Notes: generated from the letters alone by a model not told the origin. 64,000 bases of DNA from Planctomycetota bacterium (GCA_029259915.1 JAJDED010000038.1:30314-94313); one strand, 5' to 3'; positions 43,197-51,658 are shown, counted from the stretch's first letter. A program made the numbers and translations.

Positions 43197-44444
43197 ATGG
43201 CTAAAATCGCCTCTCACTTCGATTGCCTGGTGATGGGCGGCGGGCCGGCGGGGTCGACGGTTGCCGCTCTGGTCGCCGAAGCCGGTTTTCAAGTTTTGCT
43301 TGTCGAACGCGAAACAATGCCGCGCGAGCATATCGGCGAATCCCTGATGCCCGAAACGTACGGGATCTTTCAGCGGCTCGGAGTGTTAGAACAAATGCAA
43401 ACTAGCTCCTACGCCAAAAAAGTGGGAGTGCAGTTCGTAAATCACACCGGCAAAGAGTCGGCCCCATTTTTCTTCCGCCAACACGATCCCCGCGATTGTA
43501 GCCAAACCTGGCATGTCGAGCGCGCCGCATTCGATAAGATGCTGTTCGACAACGCAGCGAAAAAAGGTGCCCAATGCAATGACGGGACAAGGGTTCTCGA
43601 TGTATTGATGGAAGGCGATCGCGCACAGGGCGTTCGACTACAAACGCCAGAGGGTTCGGTTCAGGAAGTCGCCGCTTCGGTGGTAGTCGACGCAACGGGA
43701 CAGCAAACGCTGTTGGCCTCGAAATTAGGTTTGCGTCGGCTCAACCCCGATTTGCGCAAGGCGGCTATCTGGCGCCACTTTCGGGGCGGCTTGCGCGACG
43801 AACAAGGGGGCGGCGTAAAAACAGTCATTCTTCACACCGCGAAAAAGAATTCTTGGTTTTGGTACATTCCCCAATCGGAAGATACCGTAAGTGTGGGCGT
43901 CGTGGGCGATCGCGACTATCTGCTCAAAGGCCGCGCCGCACCGGAACAGGTTTTTCAAGAAGAACTCGACCACTGCCCCACGCTAAGCGGTTGGCTCTCC
44001 GGTGCCGAACCAATCGACAAAGTGCGAATTGACAAAGAATTTTCTTATACCACCGACCGCGCTGCTGGAGACGGTTGGGTGCTGGTGGGCGACGCCTGGG
44101 GATTTATCGACCCTGTCTATTCGTCGGGAGTTTATTTCGCGCTAAAGTCGGCCGAGCTGGCCGCGGATTGCATCGTCGAGGGATTGCAACAGGGCGATAC
44201 CTCCGCTGCAACCTTGGGCCGCTGGGTTCCCGAATTTTCTCAACAAACCGGCTTGATTCGCAAATTGGTTTACTCCTTCTACTCTGGCCAATTCCGCGTT
44301 GGCAAGTTCGTAAAAGAGTTCCCCCAACACCAGCATGAATTGGTCGATCTGCTGATCGGACGCATTTTCGACGGACACCGCGGAGCAATCTTTGACGACC
44401 TCGAGCCCTGGCTCGAACAAAGAGCAGAGCAGTCAGAAGAGTAA
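43197..44444 (+). CDS. FAD-dependent oxidoreductase of the flavin halogenase type
   Basis: The 415-residue flavoprotein has the FAD-binding Rossmann motif GGGPAGST (14-21) and the GESLMPE stretch (47-53). A later GDAWGFIDPVYSSG motif marks the GR2/p-hydroxybenzoate-hydroxylase-like superfamily. It contains W220-F-W222-Y-I224-P225, matching WxWxIP, the signature used to separate flavin-dependent halogenases from monooxygenases and geranylgeranyl reductases. K75 in YAKKVGVQF fits the position of the halogenase lysine. It is the last gene of the terpenoid operon. A monooxygenase or reductase that merely shares the motif cannot be excluded. ATG 43197 is used because GGTGG precedes it; GTG 43188 is an alternative. 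Confidence 0.75.
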   Translation: MAKIASHFDCLVMGGGPAGSTVAALVAEAGFQVLLVERETMPREHIGESLMPETYGIFQRLGVLEQMQTSSYAKKVGVQFVNHTGKESAPFFFRQHDPRDCSQTWHVERAAFDKMLFDNAAKKGAQCNDGTRVLDVLMEGDRAQGVRLQTPEGSVQEVAASVVVDATGQQTLLASKLGLRRLNPDLRKAAIWRHFRGGLRDEQGGGVKTVILHTAKKNSWFWYIPQSEDTVSVGVVGDRDYLLKGRAAPEQVFQEELDHCPTLSGWLSGAEPIDKVRIDKEFSYTTDRAAGDGWVLVGDAWGFIDPVYSSGVYFALKSAELAADCIVEGLQQGDTSAATLGRWVPEFSQQTGLIRKLVYSFYSGQFRVGKFVKEFPQHQHELVDLLIGRIFDGHRGAIFDDLEPWLEQRAEQSEE

Positions 44445-44461
44445 TTGCCCTACCAATTGTA

Positions 44462-44736
44462 AAAATAGAACACAGAGGAACGCAGATTCAGCTGATCAAC
44501 ACAGATCAACTTTTGCACTTTATTTCAGCCCGCGAATTACGCGAATGATCGCGAATTGCGAGTAATTACAGGCATTCGTCTTATTCGCGCTATTCGCGGG
44601 GAACAAAACTGCAAAACAAATACTGTGATCCGCAGAATAATTCGTAGTTCCACACCCCGACTGGGTGCCTCAGCCCAACCAGCCTGAAAAACCCTATCAG
44701 TGAATTCCGTCTCATCGGCGTTCATCGGTGTTCTAT
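44462..44736. repeat. Nested intergenic hairpins with short-period repeat arms (R12)
   Basis: The outer arms (44462-44508, ACACAG/AACGCAGAT units, and 44700-44736) enclose an inner hairpin. Its arms, 44529-44555 (CGCGAAT-type units) and 44574-44601, are complementary. The structure fills most of the gap between the flavin enzyme gene and the DUF3311 gene. Confidence 0.65.
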
Positions 44737-44843
44737 TCCTGCAGTCGTTTGGTAAAGCTTACAGGATCTCTAGGTTGCGGGCCTCGGTCGCACTATGCTC
44801 TCTGTGGCTACATTTTTTCATGAAAACCTTTAGAATGTCTGAC

Positions 44844-45062
44844 ATGTCACGCACGCTTTGGATACTTGTTCTGGCGCTGATTATTCTCCACCAAGACAAT
44901 TGGTTTTGGACCGACGCACGCTTGGTGTTTGGATTTATGCCTATTGGCTTGTTTTATCACGCCTGCATCTCGCTTGCCGCGGGGGCCATGTGGTGGTGGG
45001 CGACACGATATTGCTGGCCTGACGAATCCGAGAGTTCCTCCGGCGAGGAGCACTCCGCATGA
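44844..45062 (+). CDS. DUF3311-type small membrane protein
   Basis: The 72-residue protein has two membrane helices separated by a short loop with WFWTDARLVFGFMPIGLFYH, matching the DUF3311 family. It overlaps the following symporter gene by 4 nt (ATGA, 45059-45062), the usual arrangement of such subunits with sodium:solute symporters. In-frame ATGs at 44820 and 44835 are alternatives; the 44844 start directly before the first helix fits best. It probably helps the symporter assemble or function in the inner membrane. Confidence 0.78.
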   Translation: MSRTLWILVLALIILHQDNWFWTDARLVFGFMPIGLFYHACISLAAGAMWWWATRYCWPDESESSSGEEHSA

Positions 45063-46669
45063 CGCAACTGTCAATTATTATCGGATATCTTTCGCTCTTG
45101 TTGATCTTGGGACTCTTTGCCAACCGGTTTTTCCGCGGCACGTCGCAAGATTACATGCTGGCCAGCCATTCCATCGGCCCGTTTCTATTGTTGATGTCGC
45201 TGTTTGGCACAACCATGACCGCGTTTGCATTGGTCGGTTCGACAGGAGAATCCTACAAAGTCGGCATCGGCGTTTATGGCATGTTGGCTTCCAGCAGCGG
45301 GATTATCCATTCGCTCTGTTTTTTCGTTTTGGGAGTTAAACTTTGGGGACTGGGTCGCAAGTTTGGCTACCGCACGCAAATTCAGTTTTTTCGCGATCGT
45401 TTAGAAAGCGATAAAATCGGCCTGTTGCTGTTTCCCGTGCTGGTCGGATTGGTGATTCCCTATCTACTCATCGGCGTGATGGCCTCGGGCGGAGTGATCA
45501 ACGGAGTCACCCAAGGCCGCATTACCGAAGGAGTGGTCACCAACGCCACTTTTCCCGAAGGCACTTTTCCAGATTTTTTGGAACAAGGAGACAAAGGTTT
45601 CGCCGTCGATGGTTCCAAGGGTGGCGTGCCGCGACAAGTGGCGTCGCTCGTGGTATGCGGCGTCGTATTGCTTTATGTCTTCTTTGGCGGTATGCGGGGC
45701 ACCGCTTGGGCCAACGCGTTTCAGACCATGGTGTTTATGGTGCTGGGCGTGGTGACGTTCGTGATCATCGCCAACAAACTGGGTGGCCACGATTCGCTGT
45801 TGGCCAATCTGCGCGAAATTGCCTCAAAGGTGCCGAAAGAAAAACTCACGCGAGTTGACGTCTCGAAACTCAAATTCTTCAGCTATCTGTTGGTTCCCCT
45901 GTCGGTGGGGATGTTTCCGCACTTGTTTCAGCACTGGCTCACCGCCCGCAGTGCAGCAAGCTTTAAGCTGCCGGTGGTTCTCCATCCGATATTTATCATG
46001 ATCGTTTGGGTTCCCTGCGTGCTGATCGGCATTTGGGCTACTAGCAATTTGATACAAATCCCTCCACCCATACAAAATAATCCCAACCTCGTGCTGCCGT
46101 TTATGGTCAAACGGCTTGCCGGACCTGTTTTGGGAGGCTTTCTGACCGCCGGCATTCTCGCGGCGATCATGTCTTCGCTCGACAGCCAATTTTTGTGCTT
46201 GGGAACCATGTTCTCAACTGACATCGTCACCCACTACGCCGGAAAAAATCGTTTCAGCGATCGACAGCAAGTTTTGCTCACCCGCGGGTTCATTGTCGCG
46301 ATTGTCGCGTTGACCTACTTTTTTAGCCTGTTCGAACCGCGGGCCGTGTTCACGCTGGGCGTTTGGTGTTTCAGCGGATTCGCCAGTTTGTTCCCGCTCG
46401 TGTTTGCAGCCCTCTATTGGAAACGCTTGACCAAAGCGGGAGGCTACGCATCGATCGTGGCCGCAATTGGTACCTGGACGGCGCTTTTCTATGATTCCGA
46501 CTTTGCAGGAATCGAGAACTACGCCCTGGAATTCACCTTGGGAGATTCCACCTATCAGATGATGCCCGTGGTGGGGATGTTTGTAGTTTCGCTGTTGGCT
46601 TTGGTACTCGTATCGCTAGCCACCACACCGCCCAGCGAAAAAACGCTAAACAAGTTTTTCCCAAACTGA
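45059..46669 (+). CDS. Sodium:solute symporter (SSS family)
   Basis: The 536-residue protein has about 13 membrane helices. The early segment DYMLASHSIGPFLLLMSLFGTTMTAF and the later SLDSQFLCLGTMFSTDIV fit the sodium/solute symporter (PutP/Sgl) fold. It imports a small organic solute with Na+. The substrate cannot be deduced, though DUF3311 partners are often linked to panthothenate-like or organic-acid carriers. An insertion of about 50 residues (NATFPEGTFPDFLEQGDKGF) between helices is unusual. The stop codon TGA is also the first codon of the repeat element at 46667-46729. Confidence 0.85.
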   Translation: MTQLSIIIGYLSLLLILGLFANRFFRGTSQDYMLASHSIGPFLLLMSLFGTTMTAFALVGSTGESYKVGIGVYGMLASSSGIIHSLCFFVLGVKLWGLGRKFGYRTQIQFFRDRLESDKIGLLLFPVLVGLVIPYLLIGVMASGGVINGVTQGRITEGVVTNATFPEGTFPDFLEQGDKGFAVDGSKGGVPRQVASLVVCGVVLLYVFFGGMRGTAWANAFQTMVFMVLGVVTFVIIANKLGGHDSLLANLREIASKVPKEKLTRVDVSKLKFFSYLLVPLSVGMFPHLFQHWLTARSAASFKLPVVLHPIFIMIVWVPCVLIGIWATSNLIQIPPPIQNNPNLVLPFMVKRLAGPVLGGFLTAGILAAIMSSLDSQFLCLGTMFSTDIVTHYAGKNRFSDRQQVLLTRGFIVAIVALTYFFSLFEPRAVFTLGVWCFSGFASLFPLVFAALYWKRLTKAGGYASIVAAIGTWTALFYDSDFAGIENYALEFTLGDSTYQMMPVVGMFVVSLLALVLVSLATTPPSEKTLNKFFPN

Positions 46670-46729
46670 GCCGTAGGCGTTAGCCTTGGGTTTTTTGGAA
46701 CTCCACCCGACGCTAGCGCCTACGGCTCA
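46667..46729. repeat. REP-like inverted repeat, second copy of the 23157-23219 element
   Basis: Left arm TGAGCCGTAGGCGTTAGCC (46667 onward) and right arm ending CGCCTACGGCTCA (to 46729) pair closely; the same words occur at 23157-23219. The element begins on the stop codon of the symporter gene. Confidence 0.78.
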
Positions 46730-46756
46730 TAGAGGATTTGTAACTACTGAATTTTA

Positions 46757-46849
46757 TTGCCACAAGAAACACAAAAAGTCACAAGAAGAAAAGAAGATGT
46801 CGAATTGCAATTTCAATCCTTTTTGTGTCTTTTCGTGTTTTTTGTGGCT
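46757..46849. repeat. Intergenic hairpin with short-period repeat arms (R13), followed by an orphan arm
   Basis: Left arm 46757-46790 (CACAAGAAA/CACAAAAAGT/CACAAGAAG) pairs with right arm 46818-46849 (TTTTTGTGTC/TTTTCGTG/TTTTTTGTGG). An unpaired arm of the CTGTGACTCCGTGGT type follows at 46877-46897, the reverse of the left arm at 20579-20604. Confidence 0.65.
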
Positions 46850-46922
46850 ATCTCCCCTTGGCCACGGTTGCCCTGATTTTCTGTGACTCCGTGGTAAAAA
46901 ATCCGGACCAAAAATCCTCCCC

Positions 46923-48215
46923 GTGAAAATTGCTTACCTTGCCGCAGGCGCTGCGGGCATGACTTGCGGCAGTTGCCTGCACGACAACACATTGGCCGCC
47001 GCTTTGCTCAAACTGGGCGAAGACGTCACGCTGGCGCCAATCTATACTCCAATTCGTACCGATGAACCCGACGTCAGTGAAAATCGCGTTTTCTTCGGCA
47101 GCATCAATGTATATCTGCAACAGAAGTGGCCCCTGTTTCGGCACACGCCCCGCTGGCTCGATCGTTGGCTCGACCATCCCGCATTGCTGAATTTCTTGAG
47201 CGGACGTGCGGCCAGTGTCGATCCGGCCAAACTGGGCGACTTGGCCGTTTCTATGCTACGCGGCGAATCGGGAAACCAGCACAAAGAACTCGACAAACTA
47301 GTCGACTGGCTTTTGAACGAATTACGCCCCGATGTCATACATTTATCGAACTGCATGATGCTGGGGCTGGCCCGCAAAATCGCCCAGCAAGGCGGGCCGC
47401 CTGTAGTTTGTACGCTCTCGGGCGAAGACAGTTTTCTCGAAAAACTTCTGCCTACTCATTACTCCGAGGCAAGGCAATTGCTCCGCGAGCGTGCGCAAGA
47501 CGTAAGTGCACTAGTCGCCCTCAATCACTACTACGCCGATTTCATGGCCGAGTATTTGTCGGTTTCCCGAGAGCGCGTGCATGTGATTCCCCACGGCTTG
47601 TGGCTCGAGGGACATGGCCAGCGCGATCCGACAACACCACACCGGATTGGTTTTCTAGCCCGCGTATGCCCCGACAAAGGGTTGCACCTGTTGGTGGAAG
47701 CGTGCGAGTTGCTCGCCCAAGAGCAATCCCTTCCGCCTTGGGAACTTCATGCCGCCGGATATCTCGGTGCGGACGATCGCGATTATCTGCGAAAGCTCAA
47801 ACATCGCACGGAGCGCGGCCCGCTCCGCGGTCGGTTTACATATCATGGTGAATTAGATCGCGCAGAAAAAATTGCGTTTTTACAGTCGCTCACTTTGTTC
47901 AGTACACCAACCATCTATCGCGAGAGCAAAGGCCTACCGGCGCTGGAAGCCTTGGCAAATGGCGTGCCGATTGTGGTGCCCGACCACGGCGCGTTCCCCG
48001 AGCTAATAAACGACACCGGCGGCGGTCTGCTCTGTCGCCCCGAAAGTCCACCTGACCTGGCTGAAAAAATAGTGACTCTGCTAAAAGATTCCCAACTAGC
48101 CAAAGATTACGGCGAAGCCGGTCAACAGGCAGTTCACAGCCGCTATCATGCCGAAGCCATGGCCCAGCAGACCCGGCAGCTTTACGAACAACTCCTGCAT
48201 TCAAGGAATTCGTGA
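46923..48215 (+). CDS. Glycosyltransferase family 4-type (GT-B)
   Basis: The 430-residue protein has two Rossmann-like halves: an N-terminal glycosyltransferase segment (KIAYLAAGAAGMTCGSCLHDNTLAAAL) and a C-terminal GT1/GT4 domain (about 220-400). The latter contains RIGFLARVCPDKGLHLLVEA and the nucleotide-sugar motif ESKGLPALEALANGVPIVVPDHGAFPEL. It should transfer a sugar from an NDP-sugar to a lipid or polysaccharide acceptor; the acceptor is unknown. The start is GTG 46923. It sits after a repeat region and before an unrelated sensor kinase gene, so it is probably monocistronic. Confidence 0.85.
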   Translation: MKIAYLAAGAAGMTCGSCLHDNTLAAALLKLGEDVTLAPIYTPIRTDEPDVSENRVFFGSINVYLQQKWPLFRHTPRWLDRWLDHPALLNFLSGRAASVDPAKLGDLAVSMLRGESGNQHKELDKLVDWLLNELRPDVIHLSNCMMLGLARKIAQQGGPPVVCTLSGEDSFLEKLLPTHYSEARQLLRERAQDVSALVALNHYYADFMAEYLSVSRERVHVIPHGLWLEGHGQRDPTTPHRIGFLARVCPDKGLHLLVEACELLAQEQSLPPWELHAAGYLGADDRDYLRKLKHRTERGPLRGRFTYHGELDRAEKIAFLQSLTLFSTPTIYRESKGLPALEALANGVPIVVPDHGAFPELINDTGGGLLCRPESPPDLAEKIVTLLKDSQLAKDYGEAGQQAVHSRYHAEAMAQQTRQLYEQLLHSRNS

Positions 48216-48232
48216 GGCAAATCAGCTAGTAG

Positions 48233-48253
48233 CCGCGATCTTACAGATCGCGG
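48233..48253. terminator. Hairpin after glycosyltransferase
   Basis: CCGCGATCT-tac-AGATCGCGG is a perfect 9-bp stem with a 3-nt loop, 18 nt after the glycosyltransferase stop. No T-run follows, so it may be a factor-dependent or repeat-type hairpin. Confidence 0.45.
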
Positions 48254-48345
48254 GCCCAAGAAAATCTGCCACGAAAACCTTGAATCAATTACAATAGACT
48301 GAGTCGATTTCTCTTCCAAAAGTTCCTCCCGTCGATCGTTTCTTT

Positions 48346-49980
48346 ATGTCTACGGATCAGAAACATGATGCGATGATGTCTTCCTCGCCAAGGGCTACAG
48401 CTCCGTCCGCATGGTGGGAAGCTTTGCAAGACGAGCTTCTGGTTATCAGTGCCGACCAGCAGGGGATTATCACCTACGTGAGTCCGTCCTCACAACATCT
48501 ACTAGGCTGCTCGCCAACCGAGATCGTAGGCCAACGGATCGGGGAATTGCTCGACCTGGATGATGCGTTATCAAATCCGTCTGACAACAACTCTCACCAA
48601 GCCGCAGCAAATCCAGATTCCCAGCAGACTTACTTCGGCAGCCGCGTGCGACCCGATGGGGAAAGAATCCATTTGGCCTTATTCGAGTGCAACATTTTTG
48701 ATGACCAAGAAAACGTCGTAGGAACGCAAGCGGTTGGGTTCGATCTAACAAACCGCCTCAACGAAGAGCTGACGTTGCAAAGAAGCGAACAGAAATATCG
48801 GCGGCTCAAAGAAGATCTGGAAGTGCGCGTTGCCGAGCGCACCGCTGAGTTGCAGCGCATCAACGAAATGCTGTTGGAAAGCGAGGCCCGATACAGGAGC
48901 GTCGTCGAAGATCAAACCGAGTTTATCGCCCGCTGGCTACCCGGGGGAACCTACACGTTTGTCAACGAGGCGTACTGCCGATACGTACAGCGATCTCGTG
49001 AGGAACTGGTCGGATCGACCTTTATCCCAACCATTCACGAAGAAGACCGCGCACGCGTGGAACAAGAAATCGCTTCCCTCACGCCCGAACGTCCATCGGT
49101 AACCAGCGAACACCGCGTCTATCGTGCCGACGGCTCAATTGGTTGGAACCATTGGACGAATCGCGCCCTGTTCGACCCGGCAGGCCGCGTCGAAGAATAC
49201 CAGTCAGTGGGTCGAGACGTCACAGAATTGAAAAATGCCGCCGATACCATTCGCGAAAAAGAGGCCCATCTAGTCCACGTTTCGCGTCTGGCAACGATGG
49301 GCGAACTTGTCGCGGGCATCGCTCATGAAGTCCATCAGCCCTTGCATGCGGCAAAAATTTTTGCCGAGGCCGCCCGGCGCAATCTCGAAACCGCCATGCC
49401 CGATGGCGTTTCCACGGCCATCGATTGCATGAACGAAATTTCGGACGCAGTCACACGCACCGCAAAAATCATTCGCCATTTGCGGGCATTCACCGAGTCC
49501 ACGCCAGTCCGATTCGAATCGATCAATCTCAATTGTGTGGCACGCGAGGCGGCAGAAATCATCGCTTACGAGGTTCGTCGCACCAACGTCAAACTGCTTT
49601 GGGAACTTGCGGAAGATTTACCGCTTGTAGAAGGTGATCAGGTCCAACTGGAACAAGTTTGCGTGAACCTGCTAATGAACGCCTGCGAAGCGATGCTAAA
49701 ATCGCCTTTTGAAGATCGCCGATTGGTGATCCAAACGTCCCACGACGAAAATTATGTTATCATTTCCTACTGCGACTCGGGTTGCGGTTTGGGGGAAACC
49801 GATAAGAACCGCCTATTCGACGCCTTCTTTACGACCAAGCAGCAAGGCATGGGAATGGGTTTGTCTCTGTGCCAAACCATTGCCGATGCCCACGACGCAA
49901 ATATCTGGGCCGAAGATAACGAGGGTCCGGGCCTCACACTAAATTTTGCCTTACCTAAGCCGAAGAGAAACGACCCATGA
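48346..49980 (+). CDS. PAS-domain sensor histidine kinase (FixL-like)
   Basis: The 544-residue protein has two PAS domains (about 30-120 and 185-295, the second followed by a PAC segment). A coiled stretch separates them. A histidine kinase core follows, with the phospho-acceptor H327 in IAHEVHQPL and ATP-binding N/G boxes (NLLMNACEAML, SGCGLGETD, GMGMGLSLC). No membrane helix is seen, so it senses a cytoplasmic signal. There is no clear haem-binding His pattern, so oxygen sensing is not proven. Its stop overlaps the start of the response regulator (ATGA), so the two form a two-component pair of the FixL/FixJ or TodS/TodT type. Confidence 0.9.
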   Translation: MSTDQKHDAMMSSSPRATAPSAWWEALQDELLVISADQQGIITYVSPSSQHLLGCSPTEIVGQRIGELLDLDDALSNPSDNNSHQAAANPDSQQTYFGSRVRPDGERIHLALFECNIFDDQENVVGTQAVGFDLTNRLNEELTLQRSEQKYRRLKEDLEVRVAERTAELQRINEMLLESEARYRSVVEDQTEFIARWLPGGTYTFVNEAYCRYVQRSREELVGSTFIPTIHEEDRARVEQEIASLTPERPSVTSEHRVYRADGSIGWNHWTNRALFDPAGRVEEYQSVGRDVTELKNAADTIREKEAHLVHVSRLATMGELVAGIAHEVHQPLHAAKIFAEAARRNLETAMPDGVSTAIDCMNEISDAVTRTAKIIRHLRAFTESTPVRFESINLNCVAREAAEIIAYEVRRTNVKLLWELAEDLPLVEGDQVQLEQVCVNLLMNACEAMLKSPFEDRRLVIQTSHDENYVIISYCDSGCGLGETDKNRLFDAFFTTKQQGMGMGLSLCQTIADAHDANIWAEDNEGPGLTLNFALPKPKRNDP

Positions 49981-50603
49981 AGGATGATGCGATTATCTAC
50001 GTCGTCGACGACGACCAACCGTCTCGAAAGGCGGTACTCACGCTCGTGCAAGCCATGGGCGTGCGCTCCGAGGGATTTGCTTCTGCCGAGGAATTCCTCA
50101 GTGCCTACGACGGACACCGCCCTGCCTGCCTGGTAACCGACGTAAGAATGCTGGGCATGAGCGGCTTGGAATTGCAAGAACAGCTTAACGAAATGGGAAT
50201 CACCATCTCCGTGGTGGTGCTGACCGCCTTTGCCAGTACGCCAACCACGGTGCGAGCCATGCGCAACGGTGCGCTCACCCTCATGGAAAAACCGTGTGAC
50301 GACGACGAACTTTGGGATGCAATTCGCACCGGCCTAGCTGCGGACTTGCAACAGTACGAGCAAGAGCGGCGCCGTAAATCGATCCAACATCGGCTTGATT
50401 CTTTAACACCCAAAGAACGGCAAGTGCTCCAGTTCATCGTCGCCGGCGACGCCAACAAAGTTGTGGCCCGCAAACTCGACGTAAGCATCCGCACAGTCGA
50501 AAACCACCGGCACAAAATCTTCCACAAAATGGAAGCCGACTCGCTGGCCGAACTGGTACGCATAGCCCTGGCCGCAGGAATCTCCGTCGACCCGCAGGAA
50601 TGA
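49977..50603 (+). CDS. LuxR-type response regulator (FixJ/TodT-like)
   Basis: The 208-residue regulator has an N-terminal receiver domain (about 4-120) with acidic residues DDD near 10-12 and phospho-acceptor D55 in LVTDVRM. A C-terminal LuxR/GerE helix-turn-helix follows (about 140-205; LTPKERQVLQFIVAGDANKVVARKLDVSIRTVENHRHKI). It is translationally coupled to the kinase at 48346-49980. Targets are unknown; FixJ/TodT-type regulators activate transcription when phosphorylated. Downstream repeat hairpins suggest the operon ends here. Confidence 0.92.
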   Translation: MKDDAIIYVVDDDQPSRKAVLTLVQAMGVRSEGFASAEEFLSAYDGHRPACLVTDVRMLGMSGLELQEQLNEMGITISVVVLTAFASTPTTVRAMRNGALTLMEKPCDDDELWDAIRTGLAADLQQYEQERRRKSIQHRLDSLTPKERQVLQFIVAGDANKVVARKLDVSIRTVENHRHKIFHKMEADSLAELVRIALAAGISVDPQE

Positions 50604-50625
50604 GGCGTGAGGATTCGAGGAATAG

Positions 50626-50751
50626 CCGGAGGGCCACTGCCCTCCGGAAATTACTAGCGGGTGGCATGGCCTCGGAGGTCCGCCGACGTGGCCATGTTAA
50701 CGACATTTCAGCATTCCATTCCATGCCCACGCAGACGAGGGCATGGCACCC
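50626..50751. repeat. REP-like double hairpin after the two-component operon
   Basis: CCGGAGGGC/GCCCTCCGG (50626-50647, perfect 9 bp) is followed by an inverted pair beginning GGGTGGCATGGC (50659-50674) and ending GGCATGGCACCC (50736-50751). Both resemble common intergenic REP words. The first hairpin lies 23 nt past the stop and may also act as a terminator. Confidence 0.6.
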
Positions 50752-50770
50752 GACACGTTTATTAAGCGGG

Positions 50771-50798
50771 TTGCGGGCCCCAGGGAAGTCCCTATAAT
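50771..50798 (+). promoter_or_regulatory. Candidate sigma-70 promoter for rpsR
   Basis: TTGCGG (50771-50776) and TATAAT (50793-50798) are separated by 16 nt; the -10 is a perfect consensus. It lies 75 nt before the rpsR start, which allows a leader of about 68 nt. Confidence 0.6.
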
Positions 50799-50872
50799 GC
50801 AAGGCTCAGTAAGCGTTTAATTGATGCAGTCGTATTGCACACCACTACAAATCAAAACCTCCAAGACTGATT

Positions 50873-51115
50873 ATGGCCAAACGAAAAACGAACATTAAAG
50901 TTGCCAAGAAGGACCCCATTTGTGTCGATGGCGTACGCCCTCGTCCGATGTACGTCGACTACAAGGATCTCGACCTGCTGAGCAAGCTGACCAACCGTCA
51001 CGGTCGGATTGTTAGCCGCCGCAAAACGGGTTGTCAGGCTGCCAGCCAGCATGCCGTTTCCAAGGCAATCAAGCGTGCCCGATTCATGGCCTTGCTCCCT
51101 TACTCGGGAAACTAA
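50873..51115 (+). CDS. rpsR: Small ribosomal subunit protein bS18
   Basis: This 80-residue bS18 binds 16S rRNA with bS6 on the small-subunit platform. The family block YKDLDLLSKLTNRHGRIVSRRKTG is present, with a basic C-terminus (AIKRARFMALLPYS). The length is normal. It is alone here rather than in the rpsF-ssb-rpsR-rplI arrangement of most bacteria, and has its own strong promoter-like sequence. A hotdog thioesterase gene follows with a start 80 nt downstream. Confidence 0.95.
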   Translation: MAKRKTNIKVAKKDPICVDGVRPRPMYVDYKDLDLLSKLTNRHGRIVSRRKTGCQAASQHAVSKAIKRARFMALLPYSGN

Positions 51116-51194
51116 CGTTCCCCTGTCGGATTCACGCACTTGGTTCCGGCGGGATTTGTTTCTTACTGCTCGCTGTCTCACTCTCCCGGTCTGC

Positions 51195-51617
51195 ATGATG
51201 GCCGCTCCATTCCGTACGACGCGACTCGTCGAATTCCACGACACGGACATGGCCGGGATCATGCACTTCGCCTCGTTCTTCCATTACATGGAATCGGCAG
51301 AGCACGAGTTAATCCGCTCCACGGGCTTCAGCGTCCATTCGACCTTCGAAGGACAAACGCTCAGCTTTCCTCGCGTGGCCGTTTCTTGCCAATTCCACTC
51401 GCCTGCACGCTCGGAAGAAGTGCTCGATATTGCAATCCGCATCACACGTCTTGGGGAAAGTAGCGTGACCTACGATTTTGAATTCACCCACGAAGGCCGT
51501 GCGGTCGCTCAAGGAGAAATGACCAGCGTCTGTTGCCGGATCGATCCCAATCAGCCATTGGCTGCCGTCCCAATCCCGACAGAGGTGGCGGAAAAACTCA
51601 AGCCCTATGTGGTTTAG
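51195..51617 (+). CDS. Acyl-CoA thioesterase, 4-hydroxybenzoyl-CoA thioesterase-like (hotdog fold)
   Basis: The protein is about 140 residues long and has the hotdog family start EFHDTDMAGIMHFASFFHYMESAEHEL, in which Asp (HDTD) is the usual catalytic acid. The length is typical. It would hydrolyse acyl-CoA or aryl-CoA esters; members include YbgC and 4-hydroxybenzoyl-CoA thioesterase. The next gene 3' is a prenyltransferase-repeat protein. Two ATGs (51195 and 51198) are adjacent; longer frames upstream overlap rpsR and are not credible. Confidence 0.88.
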   Translation: MMAAPFRTTRLVEFHDTDMAGIMHFASFFHYMESAEHELIRSTGFSVHSTFEGQTLSFPRVAVSCQFHSPARSEEVLDIAIRITRLGESSVTYDFEFTHEGRAVAQGEMTSVCCRIDPNQPLAAVPIPTEVAEKLKPYVV

Positions 51618-51658
51618 GCAATCCCGATGCTGTTTGAATTTCGTTGCCTAGAATTTCT

